DNA of 64,000 bases from Luteithermobacter gelatinilyticus (GCF_005849285.1 NZ_CP040517.1:1308501-1372500), one strand, 5' to 3'; counted from the stretch's first letter, positions 8,783 through 17,672 are shown. Notes: generated from the letters alone by a model not told the origin. Numbers and translations: made by a program.

Positions 8783-9409
8783 ATGACGGTACTTTATCTG
8801 TTCTGGGGAATTCTGATCGGTATCCTTGTGGCGGCGCCCATGGGGCCGGTCAATATCATCTGTATCCGGCGGGCTCTGGCCTATAATGCCTGGAACGGAT
8901 TTCTGGTCGGTATGGGGGCGGCGCTGGCGGATACGCTGTTTGGGGCGGTGGCGGCATTCGGTTTGTCGACCCTTACCCGGCTAATCCTGGAATTTAATGG
9001 CTGGTTTGAAGTCTGTGGCGGCATTGTTCTTCTGATCGTGGGGGTCAATATCTGGCGCAAACACCCCCATCTGAGTGATGTTCAGGATCAGAACGGTGAC
9101 TGGGTTAAGGCGTCAATTGGGACTTTTGCGCTGACGATTACCAATCCTATGACCATTCTGGGGTTTGTGGCCCTGTTTGCCGGATTGGGGCTGGGGAGAC
9201 TGGGGGAGTCCCTGCCCAATGCTCTTCTGGTGATCGCCGGGGTTTTTCTGGGCTCCAGCCTGTGGTGGTTTGCCCTGACCGAAGGGGTGGCTCATATGAA
9301 AAAGAAACTCTCCGATGATCATCTGTTGTGGATCAACCGGCTTTCCAGTGTGGTGGTGATCGGATTTGGCCTTTGGGCGCTCGGTAAAAATCTGTATCTG
9401 CTGATTTGA
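8783..9409 (+). CDS. LysE/RhtB family exporter
   Basis: A 208-aa membrane protein with about six hydrophobic segments. The N-terminal APMGPVNIICIRRAL is the LysE-family signature, followed by the WNGFLVGMGAALADTLFG helix pair. The conserved TNPMTILGF of the central helix is present. Members export amino acids or related small molecules from the cytoplasm; the substrate cannot be read from sequence. The gene is convergent with cysQ, and the 38-bp palindromic element at 9412-9449 lies in the 51-bp gap. Confidence 0.88.
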   Translation: MTVLYLFWGILIGILVAAPMGPVNIICIRRALAYNAWNGFLVGMGAALADTLFGAVAAFGLSTLTRLILEFNGWFEVCGGIVLLIVGVNIWRKHPHLSDVQDQNGDWVKASIGTFALTITNPMTILGFVALFAGLGLGRLGESLPNALLVIAGVFLGSSLWWFALTEGVAHMKKKLSDDHLLWINRLSSVVVIGFGLWALGKNLYLLI

Positions 9410-9411
9410 CC

Positions 9412-9449
9412 TAGAGTGAATTATGCATAGGTTGGCTCAATTCACTCTA
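9412..9449. repeat. TAGAGTGAATT palindromic element, 38-bp form (copy 1)
   Basis: Perfect 11-bp arms TAGAGTGAATT (9412-9422) and AATTCACTCTA (9439-9449) around a 16-base centre that includes GCATAGGTTGG. It almost fills the gap between the convergent lysE-family and cysQ genes. Further copies are at 11031-11300, 17553-17590 and 20773-20810. TA at both ends suggests TA-targeted insertion. It could also fold as a bidirectional RNA hairpin. Confidence 0.85.
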
Positions 9450-9460
9450 ACCTTATCGGA

Positions 9461-10258
9461 TTATAGTTCTACCCCGCCCTTGGCGATAAAGGGGCCGTTA
9501 CGGAAATCCGGCTTACCGTACAGAAATGGTTTGCCGTCGGGGTGGGTCACCTCTCCCCCGGCGGCCCGCAGCACCGCATGGCCTGCCGCCGTATCCCATT
9601 CCATGGTGGGGCCAAAGCGGGGATAGATATCCGCTTCCCCCGCGGCCACCAGACAGAATTTCAATGAACTGCCGATAGATCGGGTGTCGCGAATACCGTG
9701 CTGTTTCAGAAAAGTGTCGGTCTCGGCATCCCGGTGGGATTTGCTGGCTACCCCCACAAGGCCGCTTTCAGGAACCTTGCGCACCTTAAGGGGGGTTTTA
9801 GATGACGTCAGGGCGTCATCCTTTACATCCCAGACCACGGCCTCCCGGGGCGATCGGGCGAGGTAGAGTTTTTTGAGTGCCGGGGCATAAACGATGCCGA
9901 AGACAGGCTGACGATTCTGGATGAGCGCGATATTCACGGTGAAATCGCCCCCCTTGCGGATAAATTCCTTGGTGCCGTCCAGCGGGTCCACCAGCCAGAA
10001 CATATCCTTCACTTCGGGGATATGGCCGGCGGCCACGCGTTCTTCGGCCACCACCGGGATCTGAGGCGTAAGGGTGGCAAGGTCCCGCAGGATCATTTCT
10101 TCCGCGGCCTCATCCGCTGCTGTGACCGGTGACGTGTCATCCTTGTAGACCACTTCAAAGTCCTGTTTATAGATGGCCATAATCCGCCGCCCGGCTTCCA
10201 GGGTACAGGGAACCAGAACATCGGCAAGGCGGGTTTCAGAAACAGGCAAGTGAGACAT
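9461..10258 (-). CDS. cysQ: 3'(2'),5'-bisphosphate nucleotidase CysQ
   Basis: A 265-aa inositol-monophosphatase-superfamily enzyme. The metal-binding motifs are clear: Glu72/73 (VVAEE), DPLDGTKEF at 91-99, and WDTAAGHA near residue 224. The TKEF ending of the second motif is typical of CysQ/PAP phosphatases. It hydrolyses 3'-phosphoadenosine 5'-phosphate to AMP and phosphate, relieving inhibition during sulfate assimilation. The gene is divergent from chpT and convergent with the lysE-family gene. No other cys genes are near. Confidence 0.92.
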   Translation of the reverse strand: MSHLPVSETRLADVLVPCTLEAGRRIMAIYKQDFEVVYKDDTSPVTAADEAAEEMILRDLATLTPQIPVVAEERVAAGHIPEVKDMFWLVDPLDGTKEFIRKGGDFTVNIALIQNRQPVFGIVYAPALKKLYLARSPREAVVWDVKDDALTSSKTPLKVRKVPESGLVGVASKSHRDAETDTFLKQHGIRDTRSIGSSLKFCLVAAGEADIYPRFGPTMEWDTAAGHAVLRAAGGEVTHPDGKPFLYGKPDFRNGPFIAKGGVEL

Positions 10259-10370
10259 AAAACTGAACTTTCTGCTTTGACTTCTGATCGTGAATATCGT
10301 TAAGTTTGGGGTGTCCGCATTATAGGGACATCATCTGTACTGTCACGAGAATTCAAGAGAAAACCGGTTC

Positions 10371-11033
10371 ATGAGCGATATTGAATTTGCTGCCCTGTTA
10401 TGTTCCCGTCTGTGTCATGATCTGATCAGCCCGGTGGGGGCCATTGCCAACGGGATTGAAATCCTGTCTGAGGAAGACGATGATATGATGCGCCAGGAAG
10501 TTATGAAGCTTCTGGAGCAGAGCGCCGGGCAGACATCTAACAGGCTTCAATTTTTCCGTCTGGCCTTCGGGGCGGCGGGGGGCTTTGGCGAGGAGGTCCC
10601 GCTGGATGAGGCGGAAAAGGCGGTTAAGGCTCTTTTTTCTACCTCCCTGGTTGACGTGGCCTGGAATGTCCGGGTGCAGATGATGAACAAGGATGCCATC
10701 AAGCTGATGCTGAATCTGATACTGCTGGCCGGAGAAGCATTGCTTCGGGGGGGGCGTCTAGAGGTCAATGTGGAGGAACACGGTGAGAGCCGGCAGATCG
10801 GCATCACTGCATCAGGCGAGAAAGTAATCTTTCAAGACAAGATTCGCGAAACTCTTTTGGGCAATGTGGCGCCGGAGGGTCTTGAGCCGAAAACCGCGCC
10901 GGCCTTTCTGGCAAAAAACGTGGCCGACAAACTGGGTACGGAAATTCAGCACACGGTGTCTCAGGAACAAAGTTTTGCTCTGCGTTTTACCCTGGCCTCA
11001 TCCGCAAAAGATTCCCTGCCCCAAGTGGGCTAG
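10371..11033 (+). CDS. chpT: Histidine phosphotransferase ChpT
   Basis: A 220-aa protein of ChpT length. The phosphoacceptor is His16 in CSRLCHDLISPVGAI, within an HK-like dimerization helix pair. The remainder is a degenerate kinase-like C-terminal domain with no recognisable N or G boxes. ChpT passes phosphate from the hybrid kinase CckA to CtrA and CpdR, controlling cell-cycle entry and, in many alphaproteobacteria, motility. ctrA lies 6.7 kb downstream behind the chemotaxis genes. The stop codon TAG (11031-11033) is the first triplet of the 270-bp repeat element, so the present end of the protein was probably set by that insertion. Confidence 0.92.
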   Translation: MSDIEFAALLCSRLCHDLISPVGAIANGIEILSEEDDDMMRQEVMKLLEQSAGQTSNRLQFFRLAFGAAGGFGEEVPLDEAEKAVKALFSTSLVDVAWNVRVQMMNKDAIKLMLNLILLAGEALLRGGRLEVNVEEHGESRQIGITASGEKVIFQDKIRETLLGNVAPEGLEPKTAPAFLAKNVADKLGTEIQHTVSQEQSFALRFTLASSAKDSLPQVG

Positions 11034-11300
11034 AGTGAAGTGTGCATAGGTTGGCTCAATTCTGTTGGCGGATTGCGGCCCGCCTCACGCGGAAGACGGT
11101 GCCGGGCGATGCGGGACATCGGGCCAGGCGTCTGACAAAGTGAGCGGCCCCAAGCCGCCAACCCGAAGGGCCGGGCCGGTCTGGCCCAGTTCCTGCGGGA
11201 TTTGGCTTGGCCGTACCGCCAGTATGACCTGCACCAAATCCCTGGCTCCTGAACCAGACCTGACCGGCAGAATGGGTCAACCTATGCACAATTCACTCTA
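11031..11300. mobile_element. 270-bp miniature inverted-repeat element (TAGAGTGAA family)
   Basis: Terminal inverted repeats of about 33 bp. The left end begins TAGAGTGAAGTGTGCATAGG; the complement of the right end begins TAGAGTGAATTGTGCATAGG; both reach a CAATTCTG/CCATTCTG inner boundary. The GC-rich interior has no plausible transposase, only short overlapping frames. Outer TA dinucleotides fit a TA target duplication of the IS630/Tc1-mariner type. It separates chpT from cheA and supplies the chpT stop codon. Confidence 0.75.
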
Positions 11301-11309
11301 GAGTCACGC

Positions 11310-11327
11310 TCTTCACAATTCATTCCA
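11310..11327 (+). repeat. Decayed half copy of the TAGAGTGAA element
   Basis: CTTCACAATTCATTCCA, 10 bases past the 270-bp element, resembles the right half-end CTTCACAATTCACTCTA seen at 44442-44464. It could be a decayed solo end. Confidence 0.3.
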
Positions 11328-11562
11328 ATACGGGTCACTGCAACAGTGATTATTCCAATAGTGGCCGGTCTTCTGTGTGATGCCCATTTGGCCTAGCAGA
11401 AATGCGTATATGCAGCCTTGAGAGAGCCCGGGGGTCCTGCAGACGCGGATGGCTCTTCAAAAGCGTATTTTAAAACGGATTACTTTACAGCTTTTTAACC
11501 AATTTCTCCCATCTTAAGGGAAACTAAAAAAGTTCCCTGTCCAAGGAAGAAGGTTAAGAGCT

Positions 11563-14500
11563 ATGGATGATCTGTTAAACGAGTTTCTGACGGAGACGGC
11601 AGAAAGTCTTGATGTTGTCGATGTGGAACTGGTTACCCTCGAACAAGATCCCAATAACAAGGCTGTTCTGGATAATATTTTCCGGCTCGTCCACACCATT
11701 AAAGGAACGTGCGGTTTCTTGGGATTGCCCCGTCTTGAGGCCGTAGCTCATGCCGCCGAAAATGTTCTGGGTAAATTCCGTGATGGTGAAATCAGTGTTA
11801 CCCCTGAGGCGGTGACCCTTATTCTGGAATCCCTTGACCGGATCAAGGAAATCCTGGCCGGACTTGAGGCCACTGAGGAGGAACCCTCCGGCGATGACAG
11901 CGAAATTATTGCCCAGCTGAACGCCATGGCATCCGGGGAGGCGGGCACCGCAACGGGGACTGAAAAATCTGATGCCGGTTCCGTTTCCGCCGAAGATGAT
12001 GCTGTTCTTCCGGAACCTGTTTCCACTGTGGGATCGGTGCCGGGGGAAGTCTCTCTGGAAGAACTCGAAGCCGCTTTCCAGGCGGCTCCGGGGCCTGATG
12101 ATCTGGTGGACGGGGAAGAAGAAGGGCATTCTGCCCCTGTGCGTGAGGGATCGCTGTTTGATCAGATCGGCAGCAGCGAGACAATCAGCGTGATCTCTCA
12201 CCTCCTGCATAACAGAATCCTGGGGGATGCGGCCCTTAAACCCTTGCTTCAGGGAGCCGACCTTCAGGCCAGCAAAAAGGCAGTAGCGGCCTTTCTTGAA
12301 GAAACTTTCAAAACCGGTGCGGTAGGCGGGGACCCAAAGACCGCCTTTGCCCCGATGATTGCCAAGGGGATCACGTCGGGGCAATTTGCCCAGATCGTTG
12401 AGCACCTTAAAACGGTGCTGAACGAGGTGGACGTGGCCTCCGATTGTATTGATGAGGCCGTCACCCTCGTTCAGCAGGCCGAGTCAAAGGTGACATCCGC
12501 GGCCACTCAGAAGTCTCCGGCATCTGCCAGAAAAAACGAAGCGGAAAATACGTCGACTGCGTCCGCTCCCTCCAATGGGGAAAGCAGCGTCGCCAATCAG
12601 AGTATCCGGGTGAATGTGCAGTTACTTGAGGATCTGATGAATATGGTCAGTGAACTGGTGCTGACCCGTAACCAGTTGATGCAGATCCTGCGCCGGTCCG
12701 GAGAGAGTGAGTTTTCCGTGCCCCTGCAACGGCTGAGCCAATGCACGACGGAGTTGCAGGAAGGGGTCATGAAAACCCGCATGCAGCCGATTGGCAATGC
12801 CTGGGCCAAACTGCCACGGATTGTCCGCGATCTTCAGGTGGACCTGGGCAAAAAGATTGACCTTCAGATGTTGGGCGCGGATACGGAACTAGATCGTCAG
12901 GTGCTGGAACTGATCAAGGATCCGCTCACCCATATGGTGCGCAATTCCGCAGACCATGGCATTGAAACGCCGGATGTCCGCAGGGCCGCCGGGAAAAAGG
13001 AAACGGGAACCATCCGTCTGAACGCTTTCCATGAAGGCGGACACATTATTATCGAAATTACTGATGACGGGGCGGGCCTGAGTGTTGAAAAGCTGAAAGC
13101 CAAGGCGCTGAAAAACGACCTGGCGACGGAAGCCGAACTGGCCGAAATGTCGGACCAGCAGATTCAGAAATTTATTTTCCATCCAGGGTTTTCCACGGCG
13201 GAGAAAGTCACCAGCGTGTCCGGCCGTGGGGTGGGCATGGATGTGGTGCGCAGTAATATTGAAAAAATCGGTGGCACCATTGATCTGAAATCCATTGAAG
13301 GCAAAGGCACCAGTTTCAGCATCAAAATTCCTCTGACGCTGGCCATTGTTTCCGCTCTGATTGTCAAATGTCGGGAAGAACGTTTCGCCATTCCCCAGAT
13401 CAGCGTTCTGGAGCTTGTACGCACTTCGGAAGATGCGGATCACCGTATTGAATATATCAACCGGACCCCGGTTCTGCGGCTGCGGGATCGTTTGCTGCCG
13501 CTGATCTGTCTGGAAAAGGTTCTGGGTTTTGAAAGCGAGGATGGTGAAGACATCACTTCCCGCGAAGCCTTTATTGTGATTACCCAGGTCGGGGCCTTTA
13601 CCTTTGGGATCGTGGTGGACCAAGTTTACGATACCGAGGAAATCGTGGTCAAACCTGTGGCCCCGATCTTGCGGGATATAAGTGTTTATTCCGGCAATAC
13701 CATTTTGGGCGACGGCAGCGTGATTATGATTTTGGATCCCAATGGCATTGCGGCCCAGACGGGTGATGTTCTGTCGGATATTTCCGATGCGGAGGCGGAG
13801 CGCGAGACCGCGCATTATGAAGCTTCTCTGATTAATGATCGTGAAGCCATTCTGCTGTTCCGCGCCGGCGACCGGGCCCAGCGGGCCGTGCCGCTGTCGT
13901 TGGTGGCCCGTCTTGAAGAAGTGGATGTTGACAAGATCGAAACTTCGGATGGCAAGCCCGTTGTCCAGTATCGCGGGAAGCTGATGCCGCTGGTCAAGAT
14001 TTCTGAGGATTTCGCCATGAAGGAAAGCGGCCGGCAGCCGGTGCTGGTGTTCACGGATGGAGACCAAACCATGGGTCTGGTTGTTGACGAAATCATCGAC
14101 ATTCTGGAAGACCGTATGGAGGTGGAACTGGCGTCCAAAATTGAAGGTCAGATCGGGACAGCGGTGATTAACGGCAAGGCGACGGAAGTCATTGATGTGG
14201 CCTATTATATCGAGAAAGCCTTTGGCAAGTTCGGGCCTTCAGGACGCGCTGATGCTGCCCATCAATCGCATAAGCGCTCGCAAGTGCTGATCGTTGACGA
14301 CAGTCCTTTTTTCCTCAACATGATCCGACCGTTGTTGTCAGCGGCCGGCTATGAGGTGACAGCTGTGGACACGGCCAAAGAGGCGCTTGTGCTAAGAGAA
14401 AAAGGCCGGGATTTCGATGTGATTATCAGTGACATTGAGATGCCGGAGATTGACGGGTTCAGTTTTGCAGAGCAGGTGCGCGAAAGCGGGCGCTGGCAGG

Positions 14501-14655
14501 ATGTGCCGCTGGTGGCCTTGTCGTCCCATGCCACAGCACAGGATTTCGCCCGGGGCCGTGAGGTCGGGTTTAATGATTATGTGACCAAACTTGATCGGGA
14601 AATGCTGCTGGAGACGATCACCCATCAGATCAACAACAAAGCCAGTGTGGCCTAA
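11563..14655 (+). CDS. cheA: Hybrid chemotaxis histidine kinase CheA with an internal truncated-globin-like domain
   Basis: A 1030-aa multidomain kinase. Order: HPt (1-110, phospho-His44 in RLVHTIKGTCG); an acidic linker; a truncated-globin-like domain (about 196-310); a linker; the P3 dimerization helices (about 345-410); the HATPase with N box DPLTHMVRNSADHGIE and G box SGRGVGMDVV; two CheW-like modules (about 590-735 and 760-890); and a C-terminal receiver (about 905-1025, phospho-Asp in IISDIEMPEIDG). It autophosphorylates in response to chemoreceptors and passes phosphate to CheY and CheB. The globin-like part starts SLFDQIGSSETIS and aligns along its length with group-1 truncated haemoglobins, but Met265 sits where the haem-ligating His should be and no B10 Tyr is seen. 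It heads the cheA-W-Y-B-R cluster. Confidence 0.93.
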   Translation: MDDLLNEFLTETAESLDVVDVELVTLEQDPNNKAVLDNIFRLVHTIKGTCGFLGLPRLEAVAHAAENVLGKFRDGEISVTPEAVTLILESLDRIKEILAGLEATEEEPSGDDSEIIAQLNAMASGEAGTATGTEKSDAGSVSAEDDAVLPEPVSTVGSVPGEVSLEELEAAFQAAPGPDDLVDGEEEGHSAPVREGSLFDQIGSSETISVISHLLHNRILGDAALKPLLQGADLQASKKAVAAFLEETFKTGAVGGDPKTAFAPMIAKGITSGQFAQIVEHLKTVLNEVDVASDCIDEAVTLVQQAESKVTSAATQKSPASARKNEAENTSTASAPSNGESSVANQSIRVNVQLLEDLMNMVSELVLTRNQLMQILRRSGESEFSVPLQRLSQCTTELQEGVMKTRMQPIGNAWAKLPRIVRDLQVDLGKKIDLQMLGADTELDRQVLELIKDPLTHMVRNSADHGIETPDVRRAAGKKETGTIRLNAFHEGGHIIIEITDDGAGLSVEKLKAKALKNDLATEAELAEMSDQQIQKFIFHPGFSTAEKVTSVSGRGVGMDVVRSNIEKIGGTIDLKSIEGKGTSFSIKIPLTLAIVSALIVKCREERFAIPQISVLELVRTSEDADHRIEYINRTPVLRLRDRLLPLICLEKVLGFESEDGEDITSREAFIVITQVGAFTFGIVVDQVYDTEEIVVKPVAPILRDISVYSGNTILGDGSVIMILDPNGIAAQTGDVLSDISDAEAERETAHYEASLINDREAILLFRAGDRAQRAVPLSLVARLEEVDVDKIETSDGKPVVQYRGKLMPLVKISEDFAMKESGRQPVLVFTDGDQTMGLVVDEIIDILEDRMEVELASKIEGQIGTAVINGKATEVIDVAYYIEKAFGKFGPSGRADAAHQSHKRSQVLIVDDSPFFLNMIRPLLSAAGYEVTAVDTAKEALVLREKGRDFDVIISDIEMPEIDGFSFAEQVRESGRWQDVPLVALSSHATAQDFARGREVGFNDYVTKLDREMLLETITHQINNKASVA

Positions 14656-14679
14656 ACTGTGGCCTAAGAGGATATAGTC

Positions 14680-15138
14680 ATGGTAGACATTACAAACAAT
14701 AACGATTTTGTAACCATTCGCCTTGCCGGCCAGCTTTGCGGTATTCCCGTACTCAGTGTGCATGATGTGCTCTCAGAACAGAAAATCACCAAAATTCCTT
14801 TGGCGCCGTCTTCTGTGGCAGGAGTGCTCAACCTGCGCGGGCGTATTGTAACAGCCATTGACCTGCGGAAACGGTTGGGATTGCCGGACCGGGAAGCCGG
14901 GGCAGGGAGCATGAGTGTCGTTGTGGAGTATAAAGGAGAGCCTTACAGTCTTCTTATTGACAGTGTGGGGGATGTTCTGTCTTTACCGGCGGATTCCTTT
15001 GAGCGGAATCCTGTGACGCTCGATCCCTGCTGGCAAGAGGTTTCCGGCGGAATATTTCGCTTGGAGGGTGAGCTTCTCGTTATCCTGGATGTGCATAAGT
15101 TACTGAATTTCGGGGCTGATCAAACAGTTGCCGCATAA
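14680..15138 (+). CDS. cheW: Chemotaxis adaptor CheW
   Basis: A 152-aa single CheW/SH3-like domain protein. FVTIRLAGQLCGIPVLSVHDVL opens the first beta-barrel, VAGVLNLRGRIVTAIDLRKRLG is the conserved central motif, and SLLIDSVGDVLSLP is the second half. CheW couples chemoreceptors to CheA in the membrane-associated array. It lies 24 bases after cheA with its own Shine-Dalgarno-like AGAGGA, within the che operon. Confidence 0.95.
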   Translation: MVDITNNNDFVTIRLAGQLCGIPVLSVHDVLSEQKITKIPLAPSSVAGVLNLRGRIVTAIDLRKRLGLPDREAGAGSMSVVVEYKGEPYSLLIDSVGDVLSLPADSFERNPVTLDPCWQEVSGGIFRLEGELLVILDVHKLLNFGADQTVAA

Positions 15139-15184
15139 CGGCGGCCGGATAACGAGCGGCAGATAAAAAATCGGAGAGAAAGAA

Positions 15185-15550
15185 ATGAAATCCTGTCTTG
15201 TTGTGGATGATTCAAAAGTCATTAGGAAAGTGGCCAGAAGGATCCTGGAGGAGTTGAACTTCGAGGTCATCGAAGCGGTGGACGGCGAGGATGCGCTTGC
15301 GGCTTGTAAAAAGGCGATGCCTGATGTTGTGCTTCTGGACTGGAATATGCCGGTGATGAATGGCTTGGATTTTCTAAAAACACTGCGCAATACAGCGGGA
15401 GGCGATAAACCGGTGGTGGTTTTCTGCACCACGGAAAATGATATGAGCCATATCAGCGCCGCCATTTCTGCCGGGGCTGATGAATATATTATGAAACCTT
15501 TTGATCGTGAGATTATTGAGTCTAAGTTTTCTCAGGTAGGACTGCTGTAA
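15185..15550 (+). CDS. cheY: Chemotaxis response regulator CheY
   Basis: A 121-aa stand-alone receiver domain. The acidic pair VVDDS (residues 7-9), phospho-acceptor Asp52 (LLDWNMP), the CTTE switch Thr and the KPFD Lys are all in place. Phosphorylated by CheA, it should bind the flagellar switch (FliM/FliN). The gene sits between cheW and cheB; GGAGAGAAAGA precedes the ATG. The cheB start follows its stop by one base, pointing to translational coupling. Confidence 0.94.
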   Translation: MKSCLVVDDSKVIRKVARRILEELNFEVIEAVDGEDALAACKKAMPDVVLLDWNMPVMNGLDFLKTLRNTAGGDKPVVVFCTTENDMSHISAAISAGADEYIMKPFDREIIESKFSQVGLL

Positions 15551-15551
15551 A

Positions 15552-16709
15552 GTGATTTCGTCCGTTTCCGACAAGATTGAATACCCTACACACCCTCGTA
15601 GAACGGGGCCATACCGTGTCATGATCGTGGATGATTCCGCCGTTGTGCGGGGGTTATTTGCCCGATGGCTGGAAGCTACACCACATATCAAAGTCGTCAA
15701 CACTTCCAGCAATGGCGAAATGGCGCTGAGAAACCTGAAAAACAGCGATCCGGAAATTGTCATTCTGGATATTGAAATGCCGGTTTTGGATGGTCTGACG
15801 GCATTGCCCAAAATTTTGGCCTCGCAGCCCGGGGTTCAGGTGCTAATGGCGTCAACCCTGACCAAGCGCAACGCGGAAATCAGTCTCAGGGCCCTGTCAA
15901 TGGGGGCCGCTGATTATGTCTCCAAGCCGGAAAGCAGTCGGGAAGTCACGACATCCCTGTCTTTTAAGGAAGAACTGATCAGCAAGGTTGTGAGCCTGGC
16001 GGCTGCCAAAAGGCAGCAGACAGGAGGAGAGGTTTTTCAACCTGATCAAAGGTCATCTTCTGCTGTTAAAGGGATAGTCAGGGCGGCTTTTCGTCAGCAA
16101 GGAGCGCTACGTCCCATCTCTTCCACACGCCCGAGGATTATAGGAGTGGGAAGCTCTACGGGCGGACCGCAGGCACTTTTGAAATTTTTGAATTCCATCA
16201 AGGAAAATTTACGCCTGCCTGTCCTGATTACCCAGCATATGCCGGCAAGTTTTACGGCCATTTTGAGCGATCATCTGGCGCGGGCGACGGGACTGCCCTG
16301 CAAACAGGCTCGCAATGGGGATGTTTTGCAGACCGGGCATGTTTATGTGGCGCCCGGGGAATATCATATGACGGTCGTTAAAGAGGACGGTGTGAAAAAA
16401 ATTCGTTTGATCCAAACCCCACCGGAAAATTTCTGTCGCCCGTCGGTGGACCCGATGTTCCGCAGTTTGGCGGAGGTGTTCGGGCCGGCTGTGCTGGGCG
16501 TTATTCTAACCGGGATGGGGCAGGATGGTCTGAAAGGCAGCGAATCCATCGTGGCCGCGGGGGGAACCATTATTGCTCAGGATCAGCAGACCAGTATAGT
16601 CTGGGGAATGCCGGGCGCGGTGAGTGAAGCCGGGTTGTGCAGCGCCTTGTTGCCGCTGGATGAAATTGGACCCCAAGTAGTAGCGATTGCCAATGGAGAG
16701 GCGGCATGA
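15552..16709 (+). CDS. cheB: Chemotaxis protein-glutamate methylesterase CheB
   Basis: A 385-aa protein: receiver domain (about 20-140, VMIVDDSAVVRG and phospho-Asp in ILDIEMPVLDG), a linker, and the C-terminal methylesterase (about 190-380) with catalytic Ser in GVGSSTGGPQA, His in TQHMP and Asp in GMGQDGL. It demethylates and deamidates receptors when phosphorylated by CheA. The start is a GTG one base after the cheY stop, with AGGTAGGA about 10 bases upstream. The end overlaps cheR by 4 bases (ATGA). Confidence 0.93.
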   Translation: MISSVSDKIEYPTHPRRTGPYRVMIVDDSAVVRGLFARWLEATPHIKVVNTSSNGEMALRNLKNSDPEIVILDIEMPVLDGLTALPKILASQPGVQVLMASTLTKRNAEISLRALSMGAADYVSKPESSREVTTSLSFKEELISKVVSLAAAKRQQTGGEVFQPDQRSSSAVKGIVRAAFRQQGALRPISSTRPRIIGVGSSTGGPQALLKFLNSIKENLRLPVLITQHMPASFTAILSDHLARATGLPCKQARNGDVLQTGHVYVAPGEYHMTVVKEDGVKKIRLIQTPPENFCRPSVDPMFRSLAEVFGPAVLGVILTGMGQDGLKGSESIVAAGGTIIAQDQQTSIVWGMPGAVSEAGLCSALLPLDEIGPQVVAIANGEAA

Positions 16710-17542
16710 GAACAGAAGATTTTCAGTTGATTAGCAGTATTCTCAAAGAAAGATCCGGTTTGGTTCTTACAGAGGATAAGGTCTACCTTCTGGAAAGTCG
16801 TCTCACCCCCATTGCCCGCCAGAAAGGGATGGAAACCCTTGATGATCTGATTAATGAAGTGAGGTTGCGGCGCAAGGAAGATCTGCTGAATGAAATCACG
16901 GAAGCAATGACGACCAATGAGTCCTTCTTCTTCCGCGACAATACGCCATTCGACCATCTTCGGGACAAGGTGTTGCCGGAACTTTTGGGCGCAAGGAGCA
17001 ATGTCAAACGCTTGCGTATATGGTGTGCGGCGGCCTCAACCGGGCAGGAACCCTATTCTATTGCGATTACCCTGAAGGAAATGCAGGCCAAGTTGCAGGG
17101 GTGGAACATAGAGATCGTAGGGACGGACTTGTCCCAGCAGGTTCTGGAAAAGGCCCGGGCCGGTCTTTATTCCCAGTTTGAAGTGCAACGCGGGCTCCCC
17201 ATCAAAATGCTGATTAAATATTTTACCCAGGTGGGGGAAATGTGGCAGATCAGCGAGGAACTTCGCAACATGGTCACTTATCGGCCGTTTAATCTGTTGG
17301 ATAATTTTTCCATTCTGGGACAGTTTGATGTGGTATTTTGCCGGAATGTGCTGATTTATTTTGATCAGGCCACCAAAACCCAGGTCCTTGATCGGATACG
17401 TTCCCAGATGCCCGAAGATGGCACATTATTTCTGGGAGCGGCGGAAACGGTCCTGGGGGTGAGCGATAAGTTCAAACCCGTTGCCGGTCACCGCGGAATG
17501 TATATGACTTCTGATGCGCCTGCGCTGCGCAAGGTAGGCTAG
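16706..17542 (+). CDS. cheR: Chemotaxis protein-glutamate O-methyltransferase CheR
   Basis: A 278-aa SAM-dependent methyltransferase. The N-terminal helical domain (about 1-75) carries the NESFFFRD element, and the SAM-binding domain has RIWCAAASTGQEPYSIA and the late motif FDVVFCRNVLIYFD. It methylates receptor glutamates for adaptation. It is the last gene of the che cluster and overlaps cheB by 4 bases. The 38-bp palindrome (17553-17590) lies 10 bases past the stop, before the convergent ctrA. Confidence 0.94.
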   Translation: MRTEDFQLISSILKERSGLVLTEDKVYLLESRLTPIARQKGMETLDDLINEVRLRRKEDLLNEITEAMTTNESFFFRDNTPFDHLRDKVLPELLGARSNVKRLRIWCAAASTGQEPYSIAITLKEMQAKLQGWNIEIVGTDLSQQVLEKARAGLYSQFEVQRGLPIKMLIKYFTQVGEMWQISEELRNMVTYRPFNLLDNFSILGQFDVVFCRNVLIYFDQATKTQVLDRIRSQMPEDGTLFLGAAETVLGVSDKFKPVAGHRGMYMTSDAPALRKVG

Positions 17543-17552
17543 GGTCAGGATC

Positions 17553-17590
17553 TAGAGTGAATTGAACCAACCTATTCACAATTCACTCTA
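17553..17590. repeat. TAGAGTGAATT palindromic element, 38-bp form (copy 2)
   Basis: Arms TAGAGTGAATT and AATTCACTCTA around a 16-base centre containing AACCAACCTATTCAC, the reverse orientation of the centre in copy 1. It lies between the convergent cheR and ctrA genes. Confidence 0.85.
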
Positions 17591-17631
17591 GACGAATGAG
17601 GCATGTATAAAGTATAACATGCATGAGGTAT

Positions 17632-17672
17632 AAAAAAGGACCATTCGGAAAAGGAATGGTCCTTAAGTTTTT
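17632..17672. terminator. Bidirectional intrinsic terminator between cheR and ctrA
   Basis: An 11-bp perfect stem (AAGGACCATTC / GAATGGTCCTT, 7-base loop). The minus strand is followed by TTTTTTATA (ctrA side) and the plus strand by AAGTTTTTA (cheR side). It lies 56 bases after the ctrA stop. Confidence 0.8.

Noticed and set aside
11056-11301. Two 77-78-codon frames within the 270-bp element
   Set aside because: They are overlapping, composition-driven frames in GC-rich DNA with no protein-like features.
11453-11468. Sigma-54 promoter upstream of cheA (TGGCTCTTCAAAAGCG)
   Set aside because: The spacing fits but the -12 element lacks TTGC; a chance match is likely.
12889-14067. Long antisense frame (392 codons) inside cheA
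   Set aside because: It is antisense to a confidently identified gene and shows codon-shadow composition rather than a family match.
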